Below are positions 10,662 to 21,139 of a DNA stretch of 64,000 bases, one piece after another. The DNA is taken from positions 193,062,980-193,126,979 of the forward strand of contig OX371224.1 of NCBI GenBank assembly GCA_947310385.1. Direction: 5' to 3'. Within the stretch, counting starts at the first letter, position 1. Every line of letters starts with the position of its first letter. Below the pieces are notes generated by a model. It did not search any database and was not told the origin of the DNA. It saw nothing but the letters and a program-made list of their open reading frames with translations. The stretch is from Nephrotoma appendiculata. Lineage: Eukaryota; Arthropoda; Insecta; Diptera; Tipulidae. Position numbers and translations under genes: made by a program.

Positions 10662-11745
10662 AGCCCCTATTCTTGAAATCGGTGGAAATTTCCGCATTCG
10701 AATATAATTTGCTTTAAAATTCTTTATATTTTTCGAATTTTTCGACGGCTACTTAAACATTTTTTCAAATTTGTTTTCAAGTTTTCAATTATTATTTTCA
10801 ATTACATTTATTTAAAGTGTTTTTTCGGCTATAATCATCTCTGAAACTTTGATAGTTCCAGAGATGATTAGTAAGCAGAAGTCAGCACTAATTTCCCCTT
10901 TAGGATGGTTTCAAAATTCTTGACTGAGAGTTGCTTGAATTTGAAGTTGGTGTCGACGTGCGGTATCTATGGCTTGCACTTGGTTCACAAGGTGATTGGT
11001 TGTCGATTACCAGATCAACATCAGAAGATAGCATTCTACTGTTGTTGTTTATTGCAGCGGTTATGTTTGAGTAGTTTGGTTTTAAAAACAGCAATTTATC
11101 GTTAAACCTCCAATTTGAGACCAACACGTCGTCCGCACCGGCTCTACTTTTGCAGCTATTCAAAATTTTCTGCGACTCCGTCATAAAATAAATTTTGGTG
11201 TTATTCCATTTTCTGACGGCATCAACTATAAAAATAAAACAAACCAAACATGTACAACTTAAAATAAAATGGCAAAATAGAAGTGTATGCCTTATCGTGT
11301 GTAAAACCCCATCGGATTTAAAAACTGAATTTTAATTTTTCTATAGTTTTCGTCTAAAATAAATGTTTTTTAGATTTATTTTTATATGAAATGTTCATAG
11401 GGTCCCATGGTACATGCTGATGATTTTACTTCTTCGATAACAAATAAAATATGATTTTCCTTCCATTGCAACTTAGATTTCGACATTATTGTATTTATCA
11501 TCTTTTCAAATTGGTTTTCATGTTTATTAATATTTGTCTCCCTATTTAGGGACTAATTTCGAATCGATTTACCCAGTTGGAACCTTTCCCTTAGGGGCAA
11601 AAAATTATGTTTCTTAATTTAAAAAAAGAAAAGAAATTAAAAAAAAAGATAAAGTAGTCGGTGAAAAATTCGAATAATATAGAGAATTTCAAAGCAAATT
11701 GTATTCCAATTGGGGCAATTTCCACCGATTTAAAGAATACGCCAC
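10662..11745. mobile_element. Non-autonomous element, CCTATTCTTGAAATCGGTGG family
   Basis: The left end at 10664 (CCCCTATTCTTGAAATCGG) and the right end near 11712-11741 (reverse GGCGTATTCTTTAAATCGG) are inverted. The inner parts also pair, including ATAATTTGCTTTAAAATTCT with its reverse near 11690-11709. The same family occurs at 37812-38602. The interior carries part of a MADF-type gene. Because Harbinger-like elements often pair a transposase with a Myb/MADF-type gene, I infer this is a deletion derivative of such an element. Confidence 0.65.
10900..11225 (-). pseudogene. MADF-like DNA-binding domain fragment
   Basis: This is an exon-like stretch beginning after a TTTTTATAG acceptor (AG at 11227-11226) and ending at a stop at 10900. 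The order VRKWNN, SRAGADDV, NWRF.DKLLFL fits the second half of a MADF domain, a trihelix DNA-binding fold common in insect transcription factors and in the accessory genes of Harbinger-type transposons. A Ser/Asn/Thr-rich tail follows. The first half of the domain was not found upstream, so this copy is incomplete. It lies wholly inside the inverted-repeat element at 10662-11745. Confidence 0.5.
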
Positions 11746-12800
11746 TAGCTCACACCAGGTTTCCAAAATTTAAGCGGAAATGACGATTTTCAACAAACAT
11801 TGTTTTTTAACATTAATTTAGCCTCAATACCGCGCAGATGGATTGATTGACCGGGCTGAAAAGTTTTTTCACAAATTGGGAGTCCCTAGTGCTGTTTGGC
11901 TGAAATTGGCCACTGAAAGTGGCAGCCTCCATAGGAGCTTTTTCATTTTTTTGCAAATATTTTGAAAAGTGGATCTTTTACGAGAGAAACGACTAAAAAC
12001 CAAAAGATTATAAATTAAATTTGCAACAATACCGGTCTATTCCAATTTTCCAAAATTTAAGTGGAAACGACGATTTTTGACAAATAAACTGTATATCAAC
12101 AAAGTTGATATACAGTTTATTTGTCAAAAATGAAGTTTTTTCACAAATTAGAAGGTCTCAATGATTTTTGGTCGAACTCGGTCCACCGGAAGTGGCTGTT
12201 TCCATAGGAGCTTTTTCGATTTATGCAAATATTTTTTAAATTGTATCACTTATGATGAGAAAAACAATTATGAACTATCAGGTTCAAAATTAATTTGCAA
12301 TAATATTGTCCACGATCTGTTTTCCATAATTTAAGCGAAAATTGCGATTTTAATCAAAAAACTGTTTGTCCTCTTAAATTCAGCCTCATTACAGCCCAGA
12401 CAGATTGTTGATCCCTTAAGGTTTTTCCGTAAATTAGGAGGACCTAGGGATATTTGGCGAAAATCATTTCACCGAACGTGGTAGCTATTTTGAAAAGTAA
12501 ATCAGTATATCAGATCATTTTTTTTAATTTTACTGGAAATGGAATTTTGATAAACAGGACTTTATTTCACCAAAATTCGGCATCTCTTCAGTTCAGGCGG
12601 ATTGACTGTTCGAAATCAAACTTTATAGTTAACCTTTTCCCATTAAATGGGTATCCTTAAAGTTTATGGAAATCTTTATACCCCGAAAGAAGCAGCTTCC
12701 ACGAAGCTTTTTTATTTGTGAAAGTTGTTCAAAAGTTTAGCATTTACAAAAAACGACAAAATATTAAAAGATTCAAATAAATTTAAAGATTAAATTTTTA
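11735..12800. repeat. Degenerate tandem array, unit about 270-300 bp
   Basis: At least three to four head-to-tail units can be lined up. Recurrent landmarks are a CCAAAATTTAAG.GGAAA block, a GACGATTTT block, a TTTTTTCACAAATT block, then GGCTGTTTCCATAGGAGC (variants GGCAGCCTCCATAGGAGC and GCAGCTTCCACGAAGC), then a T-rich stretch with TTTGCAAATATTTT. Starts fall near 11735, 12028, 12300 and 12510. The units are strongly diverged, so the array is old. It has no coding capacity. Confidence 0.65.
12073..12131. repeat. Perfect 28-bp hairpin with 3-base loop
   Basis: The arm 12073-12100 (TGACAAATAAACTGTATATC at its core) is followed by AAA and then by its exact complement at 12104-12131. It lies inside a unit of the tandem array and replaces the part of the unit normally found there. 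This suggests a template-switch or foldback event during copying. Confidence 0.9.
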
Positions 12801-12809
12801 ACCAATGAG

Positions 12810-13439
12810 GGTTGATCTTGTTGGTTTTCTGAGATTTAAGCAGATATACTGTTTTTTAGTTCAACAAGACAGTTTTACCAAAAGTCCTGTAAGTTTAATT
12901 TTTCGCTTTAGAAATCAAGTCTGGTGTATTCGAGATCTATGTATAAATTCGTGGTAAAATAGTGTCGGGTGTTGGCCGCAACATATTCATTATGCCATTT
13001 ACCTTTATAGCGCTATTGAGAAAGACAAGAACTAAAATTTACATTAGGTCGATTGAGACCAAACATTTCTTTTTTATAATAGAAAACATTGGAAAATTTT
13101 TCCCATCAGCAAAACGTAACCTATAAATAAAAAATGAAAATTTGTTTATATTTAATGTTTGACAGTGAATTTTATATCCCAAAAATATTAAAAAATTAAA
13201 TTTTGTTTTTGCAGTGAACAAAATCATTTTATTTTTTTTTTTTAATTTTCGAAAATTTATAAAACGTTCTCTGCTACAAGATATGCAAGACCCAGTCTGC
13301 AATTTTTTTACTGTGTTCACTACAAAATGTAAATTGGACGCCGTTTTTTGTTTGTACGGCATGTATTTCCATCTGCATAGTGGCAAAACACTGGAGCCGC
13401 AATATCAATTGGTGTCCCGATGATATGAATAGATCCACA
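12810..13439. other. No gene recognised
   Basis: This is AT-rich sequence between the tandem array and the decayed gene at 13440. Short open frames on both strands have no family resemblance. Confidence 0.35.
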
Positions 13440-14731
13440 AGGACATGATTCAGTTCAATGTTATGGGTGTTTGATTTATATTCTCCGTACGAACAGAAAA
13501 AAATTGGTTCTTTGACATACACTGCAACGACAAATGCTCAACTACCATTCCCGCATTCAGATGAAATTCCTATTCCGGGAAGATCAAACCCAACTGAAGA
13601 ATATTTATCACCAACATTTGATCACATGAAACCGGAGAAACATCTGCATCAATATATCTACCATCAAATGTCACTCCGCCATGCAATCACATTGAAACCT
13701 CGCAAAATCGTTTGGATATTATGGTACGACGCCTGAAACTATCGCAGCGGCAAGTCATTCTTTTGTCAAAGGATTTAAAACAAGAGAACATTTTGGCTCC
13801 AAATGTTCGGATATATTCGGAAATTAGAATTGTCATCGTTATTTTACGAATTTTTTCAAATCAGTTGAGAATAATTCATTCGCTTTTTGCACTGATATCA
13901 GTGGTTTGGGATCCACAATGCACAATGCATATAATCCCGAAAATTGGCTATTGTTTATCGATTCCCCCAAAAGCAGTTTGAAGTCAGCTCTCTTTCACGT
14001 TACCAACTCGGAAAATTCCATTCCAATTGCACTCAGCACAAACACAAAGGAAACTTATGCATCAATGAAAAGAATCATTGATTTGATTAAATACACTTGT
14101 GCCAATTGAAAAAATATTGCTACCACCACTTCATATCAAGCTTGGAGTAGTTAGAAATTTTATAAAAGTGCTGAATCCAGATGGAAATGTGTTCATCGAA
14201 TTGCGGCACATTTTTCCACCGTTAAGTGGAATGAAAATAAAAGAAGATTGGTGTTTGAATCTATTCGAATCTAAGTTTTGATCAAATGAAATTTTATGTC
14301 GCATCTCGTTTTTTATTACAGGAATACTTAATGGACGAGATGTTCGTCGTTTAATGAACGATGATGCATTTCAAAATGCTCTCAGTGAACGAGAGCTTGT
14401 GGCATAGAAATGTGTAAAAGAAGTTATTCAGATAGCTCTCGAAATTAATCAATCCGATGATTGACGCAAATATTTTAAAATATGCTGACCGCTTTTCATA
14501 ATATAAACGTTCGAATGTCATTGAAAATACATTTTTTGCATTGTCATGTGGAAAAATTCGCCGAACAATCACCAGCCGTGCAATGAGCACGGCGAGCGTT
14601 TTCACCAAGTGATGGCAAGGCTCGAACATTGGTACAGTGGAAAAAAGCTCCAAGCACTCTTGGGTGACATTTGTTGGAATTTGCAAGATGAAGAAGATCC
14701 CGAAGACGACATAAACGAATCAGAAAATTAA
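13440..14731 (+). pseudogene. Decayed transposon-type protein of an uncharacterised arthropod family
   Basis: Broken reading frames on the plus strand line up, from memory, with a family of large uncharacterised proteins found in many copies in arthropod and cnidarian genomes. Its role is not known to me; the multicopy pattern suggests a transposon product. Landmarks in order are LKLSQRQVILLSKDLKQEN (13733-13789), a segment around FCTDISGLGS (about 13880), NPENWLLFIDSPKSSLKSAL (13935-13994), ILLPPLHIKLGVV (14114-14152), GRDVRRLM (14332-14355) and EHGERFHQ (14587-14610), then an acidic end at 14731. In-frame stops and shifts occur near 13818 and 14100. Near 14320 TTTTATTACAG precedes the next conserved block and may be an old intron end. 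Clearly not functional. Confidence 0.65.
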
Positions 14732-14826
14732 AATTAAAAGTTAAGAAAAATTAAGAAAAATCACCATAAAATCAACTGATTCGATTTAATTTTCTTTTAA
14801 ATATTTTCTATTGTGGGGTAGATACT

Positions 14827-15036
14827 TGATTGGCTAGCAAGCAAGCAATTTGCTACAGATGTTACAGTAAAATTTACGGCTTCAAAAATTAAACAGCAAA
14901 TTTTTCGGTTGTTCTACTGTGCAATCGCAAAAAAAACAAAAAGCTTATTGAAAATATAATTTGAAATTTAAATTTTCTTGATAAAATTGATCAAGTAGTC
15001 AGGATTTCAGCTAGCAAATTGCTTGCTTGCTAATCA
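14827..15036. mobile_element. Small inverted-repeat element (MITE)
   Basis: The end AGCAAGCAAGCAATTTGCTA (14834-14856 region) is matched by its complement TAGCAAATTGCTTGCTTGCT at 15012-15031. The outer bases TGATT and AATCA also pair, with a three-base insertion in the left arm. The total is about 210 bp, with no coding sequence. Confidence 0.7.
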
Positions 15037-16378
15037 ATCGGTATTTAAATTCATCATAATTAAATCTTGTTCACCACATACGTTGGGTTTTGATTTCGCT
15101 ATTCGCTCATATAGGTGAACATCTCTAGGATCGGATATATAAAAGTAGAAACATAGTCTAAAATAGCCTTTTTTAGAATTACAAAAAGTTTAATAAATCG
15201 TTTTACGATTATCTCGTGTTTTTTTCAATTCGTTAGAAAATTATTTGATCTTCACAGCGACACTATTAGGAACTTATTGACTTCTCTAATATAAATGTTA
15301 AAGATTGAAAATGGAAATTTTTCAATTTCACCACAAAACAAATCCGATTTGAATATTTTTAAATTTAACAGTGTACATTTTTAGTATTAATTTTGATATG
15401 TATTTCACAATCATTGTGAAAAGTACTACGGAAATCGGCTTTATTTGTACGTAGAAAAGTGCTAGAAATTAATATGGAAAAAAGTATGGAAGAAACCCGA
15501 GTTTCCAGCAAATCCCATTTTCTTTCCAGTTTTATTTGTTCTCTTTTTCGTTGGGATTCACATCGACACCGCAATTTTTGTGGCACTTTTCTTTGGCGAG
15601 TAGTATGGATTTCCGTGTTCTTTCCATAGAAAGAGTGTGGTTTTTGCACGCGAATAATGAATAATGAAATGAAAGTCTGTGGGCATTAATGGTTGGTTCA
15701 CGTACGTGATCAAAAAATGATTCGCGAATCAAGCCAATCAAATCGTTGGCATTTCCCCGCCTGAGATGAAATATTTTTATCTTTGGGCAAATTATTGATC
15801 GCAACCATCCAACATAGAAAAAACAAAAAACAAATTATGAGCAACAATGACGCTCATTATATCCCTTTTTCTACAAAACAAAAAAATGGCTAAATTTAAG
15901 TCAAAGTGGTGAAACCACACAAATGTGTAAGTAAAAAAACAGTACGTAATGGCTTTTTGATTAAAAATTTCGCTTGATTTGAAGTACAATCAACACAATT
16001 GTGGAAAGGAATGCACAAATGTGTAAGTTGGTTCAAAACACATACAAAAATAAATGTTTGACATGATTCTTTTGTCTGACCCACACTATTGTGTGGGTAA
16101 GTGGGAAAAGGGATAAATAATTTTGCGGTTTTTCTGACATTTCTATATGGCTCACGTCAATATCAAAAAACAAACAAAACACGAGCCATTTTCACTGTCG
16201 GCATTTAGTGTTTTAATTTTGTTGTGCGTTTATATAATTAATTTATTTTAATATTTAATAGATGTATTAAAATTGTGAAAATAATTTGTAATGTTGTGCG
16301 ACGTATTTTCAAAATATCTTGTGTACTAAAATGTTGTGTAATTGCGGATTTGTTACATTGAATAAAATTCGGAAATAG
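15037..16378. other. No gene recognised; short reiterated motif
   Basis: ACACAAATGTGTAAGT occurs at about 15917 and again (as GCACAAATGTGTAAGT) near 16012. A palindromic CCCACACTATTGTGTGGG lies at 16080-16097. Two overlapping minus-strand open frames (15365-15804) have no family match. The last bases, 16379-16400, may belong to the exon described at 16379-20796. Confidence 0.35.
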
Positions 16379-19300
16379 GACAGCCGATCGATCACTTACC
16401 GAGTGTTTTTTTTATTCATTCCAAAGAACGAATAGAAAGAATAGAATACTGATCATGTGACCTTAAAATATTCCAAACAGAATGAATAAAAAAACGATTT
16501 GGAAGGAATGGAATATATTTTTGACATTAATTTTTTTAGTTGTTTATTATTTACAGTGTTGTGTGTACTTATAAAATAATAGTGCGAATAAATTAAATAA
16601 AATTAAATATAAAAAGGGATGGAGAGACACAATTTAATTTCATTTGCATTAACTGCTAAGATAGGTTGGGATACATTTTTTGCAGACGAATCTAGCGACT
16701 CAGAAGATGAAAACCAAAAAAATGTAACCCAAAAAATATGATGTACTTCGAAAATACAATTTGTAAACTAAACGACGCACAGTTCAAGTCGCATTTTAGG
16801 ATATTGCCGAGTACATTCGAGCAATTGTACCAAAATATCTTGCAAATGGAATCGAAATATATTGACACGTCGCCTGGTCATCCTAGGGTAACGCTAGAAA
16901 AGCAGCTTTTAATGACCTTGTGGTATTTGGCTAACACTGAATGTTTCAGGTAATTGATTCAGTTGTATATTTGTTTTCTTGATAATATTTAATGGTTAAT
17001 GTTTACCTGTGTTATAGATCTGTGTCAGATAGATTCGGGATTTCGATCTATGCGTGTTGGAAGGCATTATTTGACATATGTCAACAAATATTGAAAATGA
17101 ACGTTGAGAAAAAAAAAATTGCTTGGCCACCAAGAGAGAGATCGCAACAAATTGCCAACCATTTTCTAGAGAAGACGAAATTCCCAGGTAAAACTGTTTA
17201 TTTTTAATTAAAAGTAATTATTACTTTTTACGCTATTTGCCGTAGGCACTTGGCGAAACACACTTATACTTAATAAACACATAAAAACACAAAAAATGTG
17301 TTTATTAAGTAAAAGTAATTATATTATTAAGTTATTGTTGGTTGCATCGATGGGTCCCATATTGCAATCTCGGCACCTAAAAACTACCCGAATTCCTACA
17401 TAAATAGAAAAAAATATCATTCGATGTTACTTCATGCAGTTTGTGACGAGCGAGCTTGTTTTACAGATTGCTATGCGGGTGAGGCAGGTTCTATCCACGA
17501 CTCATGCCTTTTTACACGTTCCAATTTATATACTAAAATTATGAATGGTATGCATTTCCAATACATAAATAAGTTACCAATAATTTAACACTAACATTCT
17601 TTTAAATAGGTTCTTTAATAATTCCGCCAGATCAGCATATGGTGGGCGATTTGGGATATGGTCTAAAGACATACTTAATGACTCCATATAAAGATACTGG
17701 AAGCTTGTCGACAGCAAACATCGCGTATAACAAAACCCATTCTTCTGCCAGAATTACAGTAGAACGGGCTTTTGGACTTCTTAAAGGCAGATTTCGGCGA
17801 TTGAGAAAGCTAACAACGAGGCGGCCAGAGTATATCCCGCTGATAATTATGGCAGCATGCATTTTACACAATGTATGCATTCATAATGGCGATAATCTCG
17901 ATGAAGATGAAGTAATTACGTCAAATGATGATGAAAATAGCGACCCCAGTTCAATACAAGGCAACAACGAAGCAAACACGAAAAGGAACAACATTTCAAG
18001 AATAATAAACTTATAAACCATTAAGAATTCATTATAAAATTTATTGTTATTAAACATTAATTCAACACATTTAACACAACTATTGTACTATACTACTAAA
18101 GGGTGATTTTTTTGTGGTTAGGATTTTCATGCATTAGTATTTGACAGATCACGCGGGATTTCAGACAAGGTGTCAAAGAGAAAGATGCTCAGTATGCTTT
18201 GACATTTCATAATGAATAGACTTACTAACGAGCAACGCTTGCAAATAACTGAATTATATTACAAAAATCAGTGTTCGGTTCGAAAAGTGTTTCGCGATTT
18301 ACGTCCGATTTATGGTCTACATAATCGACCAAGTGAGCAAACAATTAATGCGATTGTGACCAAGTTTCGCACTCAGTTTACTTTATTGGACATTAAACCA
18401 ACCACACGAATGCGTACAGTGCGTACAGAAGAGAATATTGCGTCTGTTTCTGAGAGTGTTGCTGAAGACCGTGAAATGTCGATTCGTCGCCGTTCGCAGC
18501 AATTGGGTTTGTGTTATTCGACGACATGGAAGATTTTACGCAAAGATCTTGGTGTAAAACCGTATAAAATACAGCTCCTGCAAGAACTGAAGCCGAACGA
18601 TCTGCCACAACGTCGAATTTTCAGTGAATGGGCCCTAGAAAAGTTGGCAGAAAATCCGCTTTTTTATCGACAAATTTTGTTCAGCGATGAGGCTCATTTC
18701 TGGTTGAATGGCTACGTAAATAAGCAAAATTGCCGCATTTGGAGTGAAGAGCAACCAGAAGCCGTTCAAGAACTGCCCATGCATCCCGAAAAATGCACTG
18801 TTTGGTGTGGTTTGTACGCTGGTGGAATCATTGGACCGTATTTTTTCAAAGATGCTGTTGGACGCAACGTTACGGTGAATGGCGATCGCTATCGTTCGAT
18901 GCTAACAAACTTTTTGTTGCCAAAAATGGAAGAACTGAACTTAGTTGACATGTGGTTTCAACAAGATGGCGCTACATGCCACACAGCTCGCGATTCTATG
19001 GCCATTTTGAGGGAAAACTTCGGAGAACAATTCATCTCAAGAAATGGCCCGGTAAGTTGGCCACCAAGATCATGCGATTTGACGCCTTTAGACTATTTTT
19101 TGTGGGGCTACGTCAAGTCTAAAGTCTACAGAAATAAGCCAGCAACTATTCCAGTTTTGGAAGACAACATTTCCGAAGAAATTCGGGCTATTCCGGCCGA
19201 AATGCTCGAAAAAGTTGCCCAAAATTGGACTTTCCGAATGGACCACCTAAGACGCAGCCGCGGTCAACATTTAAATGAAATTATCTTCAAAAAGTAAATG

Positions 19301-20796
19301 TCATGGACCAATCTAACGTTTCAAATAAAGAACCGATGAGATTTTGCAAATTTTATGCGTTTTTTTTTAAAAAAAAGTTCTCAAGCTCTTAAAAAATCAC
19401 CCGTTATATATAAACTTAATTTCAATGTATGTATATCCTAAATAAATGGTAAAAAAAATAAAATTTTATCAATTAATTTTTCAAAGAGACTTAAAAATTT
19501 ATCGGCCCTCAGCATTTTTTCGTCATGCCGTTTATTTTTGGAATCTTCACTAGCTTGGCGCATCCTTTGCAGTGCAGAAGGAGTAGTTATCGTTGGTGTT
19601 ACTTCTATCATGTCAGATAGGTAAAAATTGTCCGACCTTGTCCGATAGCTGTGGGGTTGTTGTTCTGACGCTTACTTGATCGCTGGAACAAGTGGCAGGG
19701 GGATTTATTTCTGGACGGTTGTGTAAAATTTCGTCCATTAAGTCGAAATATTCCCATCTTTTATGCGAATTACCACTTTTACTATTGTGGTCCTTAATTT
19801 TTTTGTACATAGACTTGAGCCCCTTCCACTTGCCGATGCATTGATCCCCACTTATTTGTTTATTCCTAATTTGAGAAATCAATTCTGGAAATATAAAAAC
19901 AAAAAGCTGTTGATTACAAATTCATTAATTAAAATTAAAACATTTAATAATATACCGGCTATGTCGTTCCACACTTTTTTTTTTGAATACCGGTTGAACA
20001 TTGTCGTATGTTCGGAAAAATTGTGGATGAGGCAACGAATATCCCCAGGACTCCATTTACAATGTTCGGCCGGATTTTCAACTAGTTACCTTATAGTTTA
20101 AAAAAAAAATATATAATATTTCTATAATATTTTCATAGTTATTCTCCATTTTAAAATTATTTTATTTTTTACACTAATATTTTTATGTATATGTAATATG
20201 TACATTCAGAAGTAAACAAACAACACATTCCAAAACAAACAATATGGCGACTAATACTAAAAATATACCTTTCGTTCTACCTTTTCATCTAGTACGAAAA
20301 AAATACGTCCAGAACGTCTAGAATAAATAAAAAAATAGCAAAGAAAAGGAATAGAAGGAATAGAATGAATAAAAAAACATAAAATGTCATGTTCGGAACG
20401 TCCGGAATGTTTGGAATGAATAAAAAAAACACTCACCATTTCAAGCGATTCTGTGCCACATCGCTAATATTACAGTAAAACAGGATAATCATAAACGTAA
20501 ATTAGATGTGCTTGAAAACTTAATTTTAAATAAGCCTTTGACGGCTGTAGTCATGTGAGTAGATCGTTTGTTTAAATCACTAAATTATCTCCATTTAACT
20601 TTTGAATGAATATTACAGCAATAATTTAAGCGATTTAGACGTAGTACGTCGGAAGGATTCGAAAGGTGCAGATATAGGCGACCAGTGTGAAATTTTTGTA
20701 CATAACCTGAAGAGTAAGTAATATGTGCAATCGCGCTCCAAATCATTTATTAAGAAATTTCGTTATTAATTTTTTTTTAAACTATAAGGTATCTAG
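16379..20796 (+). CDS. Unrecognised spliced gene, exon split by a Harbinger element
   Basis: If one copy of the ACC duplication and the inserted Harbinger element (16401-20434) are set aside, a reading frame runs unbroken from an AAATAG acceptor at about 16378, across the empty site, to a CAT|GTGAGT donor at 20555. The next exon, 20619-20713, has a TATTACAG acceptor and an AGA|GTAAGT donor and keeps the frame. It includes SDLDVVRRKDSKGADIGDQC. A third short exon from 20789 would end at a stop at 20796. Frame continuity, two strong donors and one strong acceptor support a real gene, but I recognise no domain and see no 5' end. The insertion is inside the coding exon, so this allele should be disrupted unless the element is spliced out. 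Confidence 0.45.
16738..18016 (+). CDS. Harbinger transposase (HARBI1/DDE_Tnp_4 type)
   Basis: Transposase of the PIF/Harbinger superfamily, cousin of vertebrate HARBI1. The four exons are 16738-16949, 17018-17187, 17332-17547 and 17610-18016. All junctions are GT/AG and keep frame, giving 334 residues from ATG 16738. The catalytic residues are Asp in GCIDGSHI (17349-17351), Asp in GDLGYG (17648-17650) and Glu in VERAFGLLKGRF (17762-17764). The N-terminal part contains the HTH-like region FKSHFRILPSTFEQL. An upstream ATG at 16619 opens 39 codons with an acidic stretch. It would join the main frame only if one base were added to the A run near 16730, so the true start may lie there and this copy may be shifted. 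Intron 2 holds a hairpin. The acidic C-terminus ends 82 bases before the nested mariner. Confidence 0.88.
17268..17310. repeat. Hairpin in transposase intron 2
   Basis: ACTTAATAAACACAT (17268-17282) pairs perfectly with ATGTGTTTATTAAGT (17296-17310) around a 13-base A-rich loop. Confidence 0.85.
18099..19404 (+). mobile_element. DD41D (rosa-like) mariner, intact
   Basis: A 1306-bp Tc1/mariner-superfamily element flanked by TA (18097-18098 and 19405-19406). Short inverted repeats begin AAGGGTGATTTTTT on the left and, in reverse, ACGGGTGATTTTTT on the right. It is inserted between the two genes of the Harbinger element and so is younger than it. With intact ends and an uninterrupted transposase frame it is the best candidate in the window for an autonomous, recently active transposon. 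Confidence 0.94.
18212..19297 (+). CDS. DD41D mariner transposase
   Basis: A 361-residue transposase without stops. The N-terminal region (residues 1-115) contains paired-type helix-turn-helix elements (NEQRLQITELYY, then QQLGLCYSTTWKILRKDLG). The catalytic aspartates are Asp159 (ILFSDEAHFWLNG), Asp252 (WFQQDGATCH) and Asp294 (CDLTPLDYFLWG). There are 41 residues between the last two, the spacing that defines the rosa/DD41D group first described from tephritid flies. The motif WSEEQPE after the first Asp is also typical. The start ATG at 18212 directly follows the 5' untranslated part, and the stop precedes a short AATAAA-containing 3' part (19322-19327). No defect is visible. Confidence 0.94.
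   Translation: MNRLTNEQRLQITELYYKNQCSVRKVFRDLRPIYGLHNRPSEQTINAIVTKFRTQFTLLDIKPTTRMRTVRTEENIASVSESVAEDREMSIRRRSQQLGLCYSTTWKILRKDLGVKPYKIQLLQELKPNDLPQRRIFSEWALEKLAENPLFYRQILFSDEAHFWLNGYVNKQNCRIWSEEQPEAVQELPMHPEKCTVWCGLYAGGIIGPYFFKDAVGRNVTVNGDRYRSMLTNFLLPKMEELNLVDMWFQQDGATCHTARDSMAILRENFGEQFISRNGPVSWPPRSCDLTPLDYFLWGYVKSKVYRNKPATIPVLEDNISEEIRAIPAEMLEKVAQNWTFRMDHLRRSRGQHLNEIIFKK
19438..20092 (-). pseudogene. Myb/SANT-like Harbinger accessory protein, frameshifted
   Basis: Second gene of the Harbinger element. In this superfamily a Myb/SANT (trihelix) protein binds the element ends and helps bring in the transposase. Two exons are visible: about 20092-19956 (CKWSPGDIRCLIHNFSEH) and 19884-19438 (DQCIGKWKGLKSMYKKIKDH, then KRWEYFDLMDEIL). 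The donor G|GTATAT and acceptor TTTCCAG join in frame through a Glu codon. After the domain, a 10-bp tandem duplication (TTGTCCGACC at 19628-19637, repeated from 19638) shifts the frame into a stop at 19613. Skipping it gives an uninterrupted coiled-coil-like tail (RMRQASEDSKNKRHDEK) to a stop at 19438. The first exon start was not found. Confidence 0.78.
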
Positions 20797-21139
20797 CTGA
20801 GCCCGGTCCGCCTTGCTGGCCCTAAGTAAACCTTTTCTTTTGTATTGCCTCTCGATTTAAATAGATGTCACAGCATTTAGTTATTGACAATTCATTTTTC
20901 GTAAAGCTGTACAATAAGTACATTGTATTAGAGTGTAAACATAATAACGGGAATTTTTTTTGGCAATATTGTTAATGAGCTATTGGAATGCAAACTACTG
21001 ATGACAATGGAAAGATAAAATAATGTAGATGATTCGTATTATATGCCGCACAGTGATAACTGATGGAAGAATATTATTAAAAAATGTAATAAATATTTTA
21101 TGTGAAATGAAATATTATATTTATGTTCAATATCAATTT
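20797..21139. other. No gene recognised
   Basis: AT-rich stretch between the end of the unrecognised spliced gene and the Helitron remnant. Nothing further is visible. Confidence 0.4.

Larger units (their letters stand above)
16401..20434. mobile_element. Complete PIF/Harbinger element with nested mariner
   Basis: The 25-bp inverted repeats are perfect: 16401-16425 begins GAGTGTTTTTTTTATTC, and the right end at 20434 is its exact complement. A 3-bp duplication ACC lies at 16398-16400 and 20435-20437. Further copies of a GAATGAATAAAAAAAC-like motif lie just inside both ends (near 16480 and 20362). The element has the two genes expected of the superfamily, a DDE transposase (plus) and a Myb/SANT protein (minus), arranged tail to tail. 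A 1306-bp DD41D mariner sits between them. Without it the element is about 2.7 kb. Confidence 0.93.
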
